A DNA stretch of 35,411 bases from Pseudomonas sp. BN417 (GTDB lineage Bacteria > Pseudomonadota > Gammaproteobacteria > Pseudomonadales > Pseudomonadaceae): assembly GCF_029871205.1 (NCBI RefSeq), contig NZ_SSOJ01000084.1, positions 1 to 35,411 of the forward strand. The letters are read 5' to 3'. A model generated the notes under the pieces. It saw only the letters and a program-made list of their open reading frames with translations, did no database searches and was not told the origin of the DNA. The position numbers and the translations under genes are program-made. Below, piece by piece: positions 7,615 to 14,632 of the stretch. Every line of letters begins with the position of its first letter. Position 1 is the stretch's first letter.

Positions 7615-9030
7615 ATGAACGAATCCAACGGTTTCCAGGCGATCGCCGGGCGCGAGAAGGGGCTGCGGCAGCAGCTGACGAGCGCTCAGATGAGCATGAT
7701 CGCGATCGGCGGCGCCATCGGCACCGGCCTCTTCATGGGCAGCACCTTCGCCATCGGCTTCGCCGGCCCCGGCGTGCTGGTCAGCTATGCCATCGGCGCC
7801 CTGATCACCCTGTTGCTGATGGGCTGCCTGGCGGAAATGACGGTCGCCCACCCGACGTCGGGCTCCTTCGGCGCCTACGCCGAGTTCTACATCAGCCCGT
7901 TGGCGGGCTTCCTGATGCGCTACGCCTACTGGGCCTGCATCGTCCTGGCCGTCGGCACCGAAGTGACGGCCATCGCCAAGTACATGAAGTTCTGGTTCCC
8001 GCAGGTGGCGGAGTGGGTCTGGATCCTCTCGTTCTCCGCGGCCCTGGTGCTGATCAACGCCACCAGCGTGAAGGCCTTCGGCAACTTCGAGTACTGGTTC
8101 TCCGCGATCAAGATCACCGCGATCGTCGGTTTCATCCTGCTCGGGGCCTACGTGGTCTTCGGCAGCGGCACCGCTGGGTACGGCCTGCACAACTACACGG
8201 CCCATGGCGGCTTCCTGCCCCATGGCCTGGAAGGCATGTGGGTCGCGGTGATCATCGCCATCTTCAGCTACCTGTCGGTGGAGATGATCGCGGTTGCTGC
8301 CGGCGAAGCAGAGGACCCGCAGCGCGCGGTCAAGCAGGCCTTTCGTGCAACGCTGATCCGGCTGGTGGTGTTCTATCTGCTGACACTGGCGTTGATCCTG
8401 GCGATCGTGCCCTGGAACCAGACGGGGCAGGGCGCCCAGAGCCCGTTCGTCACCGTGATGCAGGAGATCGGCATCCCGGGCGCCACCGGCCTGCTGAACT
8501 TCGTGATCCTGATCGCCGCCGTTTCCGCGATGAACAGCCAGCTCTACACCACCACTCGCATGATGTTCAGCCTTTCCCGTGCCGGCCATGCACCGGAGTC
8601 CATGGGGCGCCTGACGCGCAACGGCGTGCCGCTGAACGCCCTGCTGCTGTCCTCCGTGGGCATCGCCCTGGCGACCGTGGTGAGCCTGGTCTATCCGGAG
8701 CAGTCCTTCACCCTGATGATGGCCATCTCCATGTTCGGGGCGCTGTTCACCTGGATGATGATCTTCCTGACCCACTACTGCTTCCGGCGCTATCACGAGC
8801 GCAATGGCGGCATCCAGCTTTCTTTCCGCATGCGCCTGTTCCCCTGGAGCACCCTGCTGGGGCTGGTGCTGATGGCGACCATCCTGGTGACCACGGCCTT
8901 CACCGAGGTGTTCCGGATGACGCTGGTGTTCGGGGCGCCCTTCCTCCTGGTGCTGGTGCTGGCCTATCACTTCGGCTTGCGCAAGCGTTCTAAGCCCGTG
9001 GCAGCGGTACTGGAGCCTTCGTCCCGTTGA
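7615..9030 (+). CDS. APC-family amino-acid permease
   Basis: The 471-residue inner-membrane protein has 12 predicted helices and the signatures of the amino-acid transporter (AAT/AroP-GabP) branch: SAQMSMIAIGGAIGTGLFMG in helix 1 and FSYLSVEMIAVAAGEAEDPQ around helix 6, followed by FRRYH late in the chain. GAGAGACG precedes the start. It is the last gene of the kyn unit, 52 bases after the porin and before a strong terminator. In PAO1 an APC permease also adjoins kynU (PA2079, from memory). The likely cargo is tryptophan, kynurenine or a product amino acid; sequence alone does not decide. Confidence 0.88.
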   Translation: MNESNGFQAIAGREKGLRQQLTSAQMSMIAIGGAIGTGLFMGSTFAIGFAGPGVLVSYAIGALITLLLMGCLAEMTVAHPTSGSFGAYAEFYISPLAGFLMRYAYWACIVLAVGTEVTAIAKYMKFWFPQVAEWVWILSFSAALVLINATSVKAFGNFEYWFSAIKITAIVGFILLGAYVVFGSGTAGYGLHNYTAHGGFLPHGLEGMWVAVIIAIFSYLSVEMIAVAAGEAEDPQRAVKQAFRATLIRLVVFYLLTLALILAIVPWNQTGQGAQSPFVTVMQEIGIPGATGLLNFVILIAAVSAMNSQLYTTTRMMFSLSRAGHAPESMGRLTRNGVPLNALLLSSVGIALATVVSLVYPEQSFTLMMAISMFGALFTWMMIFLTHYCFRRYHERNGGIQLSFRMRLFPWSTLLGLVLMATILVTTAFTEVFRMTLVFGAPFLLVLVLAYHFGLRKRSKPVAAVLEPSSR

Positions 9031-9049
9031 GGGGAGCGGGTCCCGACAG

Positions 9050-9082
9050 AAGCCATGGCCAGAAATGCGGCCATGGCTTTTT
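9050..9082 (+). terminator. Terminator of the kyn operon
   Basis: AAGCCATGGCC pairs with GGCCATGGCTT around AGAAATGC, and the second arm runs directly into TTTTT. This is a textbook intrinsic terminator, 20 bases after the permease stop. Confidence 0.9.
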
Positions 9083-9109
9083 GCTTGGGTGAGCCTCTGT
9101 GTCCGACCT

Positions 9110-9979
9110 TCAGGCCAGCGCCTGCAGATACCTCACCACATCCGCCGCGCCGGCCAGGCGCAAGCCTTCACCCAGGGCCGTGGCCTCGGCGTGCTTCTTT
9201 GGCAGCAGGATGAATTCGGGGTCGCCGGCATTGCGCAGGAGGGTCAGGCGCGAATAAGGGATGCCGCCGTCCAGCAGTAGGCCCATGAAGGCGGGGTCGC
9301 TCCAGGCCTGCACCGGCATAGCCAGTACGTGGTAGCGCTCGTCCAGGAGCCTCAGGCCGCCGGGGTCGAGGCGGTAGTCGGTGATTGCGGCGGGGAGGGT
9401 GGCTTCCAGTTCGCGCAGGCGCGCATAGGCGACGGCGGCGGCGAAGGCCTCGACCTGCTGGTCGCCGGTCCAGAACACGCGGCTACCGTGCCAGTTGGCC
9501 CGGCACAGACTGATGCGCTCGCCGGCGAGGAAGCGCGGCAGCGGCAGGCTGATGGCCTTGACGAAGTCCTTGTAGCTGATGATCCGCACCTTGCGGGTAT
9601 GCAGGCCGGCCAGATAGTCCTCGAAACTGGGAGTGGGCGGCAGGGCGCTGTCGCTGCCGCAGAGGCCGTCGACCTGGCGCAGGTCGAAACTCGAGAGCTG
9701 CTGTTCGCTGCGCTTCACTACGCCTACCAGCACGGCGTGAGCCTCCGCCTTGTCTTCCTGCACCGGGCCGGAAAGGGCGCCGCGCGGCAACTCCACCAGC
9801 CGCTGCAAGGGCGGGCCGACCTGCCACCAGATTGAATCCTGGGGGCGGGGCAGGGGTTGGAAGGGCAGTTGCAGCTGACTGGCTCGCTCCAGTACCCGGC
9901 GCGGTGTCTTGCCAAGGCCCAAGCGCTGGGCGAATGCAGCCAGGCGGGCGGTCAAGGGTAGTGGCTGCATGTCACTCAT
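9110..9979 (-). CDS. Conserved Pseudomonas protein of unknown function (perhaps DUF6685)
   Basis: The 289-residue protein starts MSDMQPLPLTARLAAFAQRL, with GGGAG upstream. No signal peptide or membrane segment is seen. Recognisable blocks are QDSIWWQVGPPLQRLVELPR, RKVRIISYKDFVKAISLPLP, and a C-terminal LDGGIPYSRLTLLRNAGDPE before FILLPKK. I recall this as a conserved protein beside pyrD in Pseudomonas, possibly the DUF6685 family, but no activity is known to me. The open frame continues antisense across pyrD to 11437; that extension is not coding. It is divergent from the DUF2835 gene. Confidence 0.75.
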   Translation of the reverse strand: MSDMQPLPLTARLAAFAQRLGLGKTPRRVLERASQLQLPFQPLPRPQDSIWWQVGPPLQRLVELPRGALSGPVQEDKAEAHAVLVGVVKRSEQQLSSFDLRQVDGLCGSDSALPPTPSFEDYLAGLHTRKVRIISYKDFVKAISLPLPRFLAGERISLCRANWHGSRVFWTGDQQVEAFAAAVAYARLRELEATLPAAITDYRLDPGGLRLLDERYHVLAMPVQAWSDPAFMGLLLDGGIPYSRLTLLRNAGDPEFILLPKKHAEATALGEGLRLAGAADVVRYLQALA

Positions 9980-10126
9980 GGCCTGAATACTCCCGGGGCA
10001 CGGGTGGCAGTGTGGCAGAGCGCTGCCAGCTGCGCACGCCGGGTGCCGCACAATTCCGCCTGCCGGGGGACGAGGGTGAACGGACGGTGTGGCAGAATTC
10101 TGCACTTCATTGTCGAGGATGCCTCC

Positions 10127-10348
10127 ATGCCCAGCCTGGTGCTGGATATTTCCCTGACTGCCGGCGAAATCCTGGCAGTCTATCAAGGTCGCGCCAACCG
10201 CGTGTTGCTGCGTAGTCGCGACGGCCGCAAGGTCAGCCTGCCAACCCACTACCTGCGACCGCACCTGGGCCACGCCGGCGTCCAGGGAACTTTCCAGCTG
10301 GAGTTTTCCGCCGACGGCAGGTTGCTGAGCCTGCATCGCCTCGCCTGA
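10127..10348 (+). CDS. DUF2835 family small protein
   Basis: The 73-residue protein reads MPSLVLDISLTAGEILAVYQ and later SLPTHYLRPHLGHAGVQGTF, ending FSADGRLLSLHRLA. This is the small, beta-rich DUF2835 family of gamma-proteobacteria, of unknown function. GAGGA lies six bases upstream of the ATG at 10127; earlier in-frame starts lack a ribosome site. It is 57 bases upstream of pyrD on the same strand and may share its transcript. Confidence 0.8.
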   Translation: MPSLVLDISLTAGEILAVYQGRANRVLLRSRDGRKVSLPTHYLRPHLGHAGVQGTFQLEFSADGRLLSLHRLA

Positions 10349-10405
10349 TGCGGGCGGCGCGGCTATAATCGCCGCCCCATACCGCCGATCGATGCCCGAC
10401 CGACC

Positions 10406-11431
10406 ATGTACAAACTGGCCCGCGAGCTCCTGTTCTCCCTGTCCCCGGAAACTTCCCACGAACTGTCCATCGACCTTATCGGTGCCGGCGGCCGTCTCGG
10501 CCTCAACCGTCTGCTGAACAAGGCGCCGGCAAGCCTGCCGGTGAAGGTGATGGGGCTGGAGTTCCCCAACCCGGTTGGCCTGGCCGCCGGCCTGGACAAG
10601 AACGGCGACGCCATCGACGGCTTCGCTCAACTGGGTTTCGGCTTCGTCGAAATCGGCACCGTGACCCCGCGGCCGCAGCCGGGTAATCCCAAGCCCCGCC
10701 TGTTCCGCCTGCCCGAGGCCGAAGCCATCATCAACCGCATGGGCTTCAACAACCTGGGCGTCGACCACCTGCTGGCGCGGGTTCGTGCGGCCAAGTTCGA
10801 CGGCGTGCTGGGCATCAATATCGGCAAGAACTTCGACACGCCGGTCGAACGTGCAGTGGACGACTACCTGATCTGCCTGGACAAGGTCTATGCCCATGCC
10901 AGCTACATCACGGTGAACGTCAGCTCGCCGAATACCCCCGGCCTGCGCAGCCTGCAGTTCGGCGATTCGCTGAAGCAGCTGCTGGAAGCCCTGCGTGTGC
11001 GCCAGGACAGCCTGGCCGCCCAGCACGGCAAGCATGTGCCGCTGGCGATCAAGATCGCCCCTGACATGAGCGACGAGGAAACCACCATGGTGGCCAAGGC
11101 GCTGCTGGAGTCCGGCATGGACGCGGTGATCGCCACCAACACCACGCTCGGCCGCGAAGGCGTCGAGCACCTGCCCTTCGGTGACGAGGCGGGTGGTCTT
11201 TCCGGCGCACCGGTGCGCGACAAGAGCACTCACACGGTGAAGGTACTGGCGGGGGAACTGGGCGGGCGCGTGCCGATCATCGCGGTCGGCGGCATCACCG
11301 AGGGCCGCCATGCGGCGGAGAAGATCGCCGCTGGTGCGAGCCTGGTGCAGGTCTACTCGGGCTTCATCTATAAAGGGCCGGCGCTGATTCGCGAGGCGGT
11401 GGATGCCATCGCCGCGCTGCCGAGGGTCTGA
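10406..11431 (+). CDS. pyrD: Dihydroorotate dehydrogenase (quinone), class 2
   Basis: PyrD oxidises dihydroorotate to orotate with quinone as acceptor, the fourth step of UMP synthesis, at the inner membrane. The 341-residue protein has the class 2 N-terminal amphipathic helix ([20 protein letters not shown]), the FMN site AAGLDKNGD near residue 62, NRMGFNN, the active-site serine region [14 protein letters not shown] (Asn171, Ser173/Ser174), [10 protein letters not shown] and the phosphate loop IAVGGI near 292. The start has no strong ribosome site, but the length fits the family. It converges with rmf across a hairpin. Confidence 0.97.
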   Translation: MYKLARELLFSLSPETSHELSIDLIGAGGRLGLNRLLNKAPASLPVKVMGLEFPNPVGLAAGLDKNGDAIDGFAQLGFGFVEIGTVTPRPQPGNPKPRLFRLPEAEAIINRMGFNNLGVDHLLARVRAAKFDGVLGINIGKNFDTPVERAVDDYLICLDKVYAHASYITVNVSSPNTPGLRSLQFGDSLKQLLEALRVRQDSLAAQHGKHVPLAIKIAPDMSDEETTMVAKALLESGMDAVIATNTTLGREGVEHLPFGDEAGGLSGAPVRDKSTHTVKVLAGELGGRVPIIAVGGITEGRHAAEKIAAGASLVQVYSGFIYKGPALIREAVDAIAALPRV

Positions 11432-11440
11432 GGACAAATA

Positions 11441-11465
11441 AAAAGGGCTCCCTCTAAGGGAGCCC
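11441..11465 (-). terminator. Terminator of rmf, shared hairpin with pyrD
   Basis: GGGCTCCCT-CTA-AGGGAGCCC is a perfect nine-bp stem. On the minus strand it is followed by TTTTTATTT, so it ends rmf transcripts; pyrD, converging from the left, may use the stem too but lacks a T run. Confidence 0.85.
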
Positions 11466-11524
11466 CTGGGCTTGCGCCCGCCGCCCGGATGGGGCGTGCT
11501 TGGTGAAGTCGGTGTGATCCTGTG

Positions 11525-11740
11525 TCAGCCGACGGCGTGGAGTTCGTTCAGTCGGTGAATACCGGCGGCGCCGGTGTAGCCATCCCAGTTATCGCCACGG
11601 CCCTCGCGCCAACCGTTGATCCAGGCTTGCCGTGTGGTGGGATGGGTGAAAGGACAAAGATCGCGGGATTTGCCATTGATGCCGTGCTGATAGCCGCGCA
11701 AGAATGCTCGTTCCATCGGATCACGCTTAAGTCTTCTCAT
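11525..11740 (-). CDS. rmf: Ribosome modulation factor
   Basis: The 71-residue basic protein begins MRRLKRDPMERAFLRGYQHG and contains GKSRDLCPFTHPTTRQAWIN and GWREGRGDNWDGY, all diagnostic of RMF. RMF binds 30S subunits in stationary phase or starvation, blocks the anti-Shine-Dalgarno region and drives 100S dimer formation. The start ATG is preceded by GAGGG; AGGG-CTACA-CCCT could fold over this site, a possible translational control. The upstream spacer is long (over 400 bases), which fits a growth-phase-regulated promoter. Confidence 0.97.
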   Translation of the reverse strand: MRRLKRDPMERAFLRGYQHGINGKSRDLCPFTHPTTRQAWINGWREGRGDNWDGYTGAAGIHRLNELHAVG

Positions 11741-12173
11741 AGGGTGTAGCCCTCATTTGTTGACTGTTATGTCCATTGGCCCCAAGTCGAGGCCCGGCAG
11801 AAAATGCTCTGCCTTCGAAGTCCCGTTGCCGGCGTGACGGGCCTTCAACCATCGCCATTGCGGCGGCGGGTTAAGCTGAGTTCTAACCAATGCCCCCCAG
11901 CATGTGAATGATCGTTTTGTCATAAGGACGTAACTTATAGGGGGCAATGGCCATAAGCTGTAGGAAACGATTTTTGCCAAATTTCGGTCTAACCCCCGTG
12001 GCTTAGGGGTTGGCCAAAGAAGTGATGTCGTAGTGCTATTTCATTTGGTGCACGAGTCAGAGACTTTTCTATTCCGACGAAGGGCCGTTCTGCGACCTCA
12101 AGTCACACTTTTTCTTACCGCACAGCACAGATTCTGTGCCGCTGATCGCCGCTAAAGGCCCTGGAAATTCCCC
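11741..12173. other. 433-bp divergent spacer, rmf / rlmL
   Basis: No gene is supported here. A 75-residue minus-strand frame (11753-11980) has no ribosome site or familiar pattern and overlaps the expected rmf leader. An AACCCC/GGGGTT dyad occurs near 11991-12012. Base composition is more AT-rich than the flanking genes, as expected for promoters in both directions. Confidence 0.5.
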
Positions 12174-14351
12174 ATGTCGGACCACTACGAACTTTTCCTC
12201 ACCTGCCCGAAGAGCCTGGAAGGCCTGCTGGCCGAAGAGGCCGCGCGCCTCGGCCTGCAGGACGTGCGCGAGCAGGTGGCTGCGGTGCGTGGCCAGGGTG
12301 ACCTGGAGACCGCCTACCGCCTCTGCCTCTGGTCCCGCCTGGCCAACCGCGTGCTGCTGGTGCTCAAGCGCTTCCCGGTGCGGGACGCCGAGGAGCTCTA
12401 CCAGGGCGTGCTGGAGGTGGACTGGCACGATCACCTGATGCCCAGCGGCACGCTCGCCGTAGAGTTCAGCGGCCATGGCTCGGGCATCGACAACACCCAT
12501 TTCGGTGCGCTCAAGGTCAAGGACGCGGTGGTGGACAAGCTGCGCACCGCCGAAGGCGTGCGCCCCTCGATCGACAAGCTCAACCCCGACATGCGCATCC
12601 ACCTGCGCCTGGAGAAGGGCGAGGCCATCCTCTCCCTCGACCTCGCCGGCCACAGCCTGCATCAGCGCGGCTACCGCCTGCAGCAGGGCGCCGCGCCGCT
12701 GAAGGAAAACCTGGCCGCAGCCATCCTGATCCGCGCCGGCTGGCCACGGATCGCCGCCGAGGGTGGGGCGCTGGCCGACCCCATGTGCGGTGTCGGTACC
12801 TTCCTGGTGGAGGCGGCGATGATGGCTGCCGACATCGCGCCCAATCTCAAGCGCGAGCGCTGGGGCTTCTCCAACTGGCTGGGCCATGTGCCGGCGCTAT
12901 GGAAAAAGCTTCATGAAGAGGCACGCGAGCGCGCCGAGGCCGGCCTGGCCAGGCCGCCGCTGTGGATTCGCGGCTATGAAGCCGACCCGCGGCTGATCCA
13001 GCCCGGACGCAACAACATCGAGCGCGCCGGCCTGAGCGACTGGGTGAAGATCTACCAGGGCGAGCTGGCCACCTTCGAGCCCCGCCCGGACCAGAACCAG
13101 AAGGGCCTGGTCGTCAGCAACCCGCCCTATGGCGAGCGCCTGGGCGACGAAGCCAGCCTGCTCTATCTCTACCAGAACCTCGGCGAGCGCCTGCGCCAGT
13201 CCTGCCTCGGCTGGGAAGCGGCGGTCTTTACCGGCGCCCCGGAACTGGGCAAGCGCATGGGCATCCGCAGCCACAAGCAGTACGCCTTCTGGAACGGCGC
13301 CCTGGCTTGCAAGCTGCTGCTCTTGAAAGTGCTGCCGGAGCAGTTCGTGACCGGCGAACGGCGCCAGGGCGAGCAGGGCGAAGGCGCTGCACCGCGCAAC
13401 GAGCCGGCACGCCTCAGCGAAGGCGGCCAGATGTTCGCCAATCGCCTGCAGAAGAACCTCAAGCAACTGGGCAAGTGGGCACGCAAGGAAGGTATCCAGT
13501 GCTACCGCCTGTATGACGCCGATATGCCCGAGTACGCCTTGGCGGTCGACCTCTATGGCGACCGGGTGCATGTGCAGGAATACGCGCCGCCTCGTTCCAT
13601 CGATCCGGAGAAGGCCCAGGCGCGACTGCTGGACGCCCTGGCGGCGATTCCCCAGGCGCTGGATGTGGACCCCGCGCATGTGGTGGTCAAGCGTCGCGAG
13701 CGCCAGAGCGGTACCCGCCAATATGAGCGCCAGGGCAGCGAAGGGCGTTTCATGGAGGTCAGCGAGGGCGGGGTGAAGCTGCTGGTGAACCTCACCGACT
13801 ACCTGGACACCGGCCTGTTCCTCGACCACCGGCCGATTCGCCTGCGCATGCAGCGCGAGGCCGCCGGCAAGCGCTTTCTCAACCTCTTCTGCTATACCGC
13901 CACCGCCAGCGTGCACGCGGCCAAGGGCGGTGCCCGCAGCACCACCAGCGTCGACCTGTCGAAGACCTACCTGGACTGGGCGCGGCGCAACCTTGCGCTG
14001 AACGGCTTCTCCGACAAGCACAAGCTGCAGCAGGGCGATGTGATGGCCTGGCTGGCGGAGGATCGCGGCGAGTACGACCTGATCTTCATCGACCCGCCGA
14101 CCTTCTCCAATTCCAAGCGCATGGAGGGGGTGTTCGACGTGCAGCGTGACCACGTGCAGTTGCTCGACCTGGCCATGGCGCGCCTGGCACCGGGCGGAGT
14201 GCTTTACTTCTCCAACAACTTCCGCAAGTTCCAGATGGATGACAGCGTCGCGGCGCGCTACTCGGTCACCGAGATCAGCGCCGAGACCCTGGATCCGGAC
14301 TTCGCCCGCAATGCGAAGATTCACCGCGCCTGGCGCCTGACCACGCGCTGA
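12174..14351 (+). CDS. rlmL: 23S rRNA methyltransferase RlmL/RlmK (dual)
   Basis: This fused enzyme makes m2G2445 and m7G2069 in 23S rRNA. The 725-residue protein has an N-terminal THUMP domain (about 5-155), a first methyltransferase domain with DPMCGVGTFLVEAAMMA near 205 and catalytic NPPYGERLG near 316, and a second methyltransferase domain with LFCYTATASVHAAKGGARST at about 568-588 and IDPPTFSNSKRM near 638. The total length matches the fused gamma-proteobacterial form. The gene stands alone, divergent from rmf, which suggests shared attention to ribosome state but no operon. Confidence 0.95.
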   Translation: MSDHYELFLTCPKSLEGLLAEEAARLGLQDVREQVAAVRGQGDLETAYRLCLWSRLANRVLLVLKRFPVRDAEELYQGVLEVDWHDHLMPSGTLAVEFSGHGSGIDNTHFGALKVKDAVVDKLRTAEGVRPSIDKLNPDMRIHLRLEKGEAILSLDLAGHSLHQRGYRLQQGAAPLKENLAAAILIRAGWPRIAAEGGALADPMCGVGTFLVEAAMMAADIAPNLKRERWGFSNWLGHVPALWKKLHEEARERAEAGLARPPLWIRGYEADPRLIQPGRNNIERAGLSDWVKIYQGELATFEPRPDQNQKGLVVSNPPYGERLGDEASLLYLYQNLGERLRQSCLGWEAAVFTGAPELGKRMGIRSHKQYAFWNGALACKLLLLKVLPEQFVTGERRQGEQGEGAAPRNEPARLSEGGQMFANRLQKNLKQLGKWARKEGIQCYRLYDADMPEYALAVDLYGDRVHVQEYAPPRSIDPEKAQARLLDALAAIPQALDVDPAHVVVKRRERQSGTRQYERQGSEGRFMEVSEGGVKLLVNLTDYLDTGLFLDHRPIRLRMQREAAGKRFLNLFCYTATASVHAAKGGARSTTSVDLSKTYLDWARRNLALNGFSDKHKLQQGDVMAWLAEDRGEYDLIFIDPPTFSNSKRMEGVFDVQRDHVQLLDLAMARLAPGGVLYFSNNFRKFQMDDSVAARYSVTEISAETLDPDFARNAKIHRAWRLTTR

Positions 14352-14388
14352 GGCGCCGTCAGTTGCCCTGGGGCCCGCAGGATGGGGC

Positions 14389-14462
14389 GGTGGAAATCCG
14401 TGACGCGGATTTCCACCCTGCGCAGCCCCTCCGTAGGGTGGGCCACGCTTCTCCGGCCCACC
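14389..14462. repeat. Tandem pair of intergenic hairpins after rlmL
   Basis: GGTGGAAATCCG-N5-CGGATTTCCACC (14389-14417) is a perfect 12-bp stem. GGTGGGCC ... GGCCCACC (about 14437-14462) is a second stem inside a GTAGGGTGGGCC-type sequence. Such hairpins are dispersed in Pseudomonas spacers. They lie 38 bases after the rlmL stop and could stabilise or end its transcript. Confidence 0.5.
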
Positions 14463-14632
14463 AGGGCACTGGAGCGCCCCTCGCGACCACCAAGCTGGAG
14501 CGTGCCGGCGGCTCCGGCTGTCCGGCGTTTGCCGTGGGCGGTCGGCTGCCCGCAACTGCTCCTAGGCAAAGTGCCACCATCTGGCTATGTTGATGCTCAC
14601 AGGGACGGTATTTCCACACCCAGATCCGAGAT

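Noticed and set aside
9110-11437. A 775-codon minus-strand frame across pyrD
   Set aside because: Only its last 289 codons look like protein with a ribosome site; the rest mirrors pyrD and the DUF2835 gene, a common effect of high GC3.
11753-11980. A 75-codon frame upstream of rmf
   Set aside because: No ribosome site, no recognisable pattern, and it overlaps the likely rmf leader and promoter.
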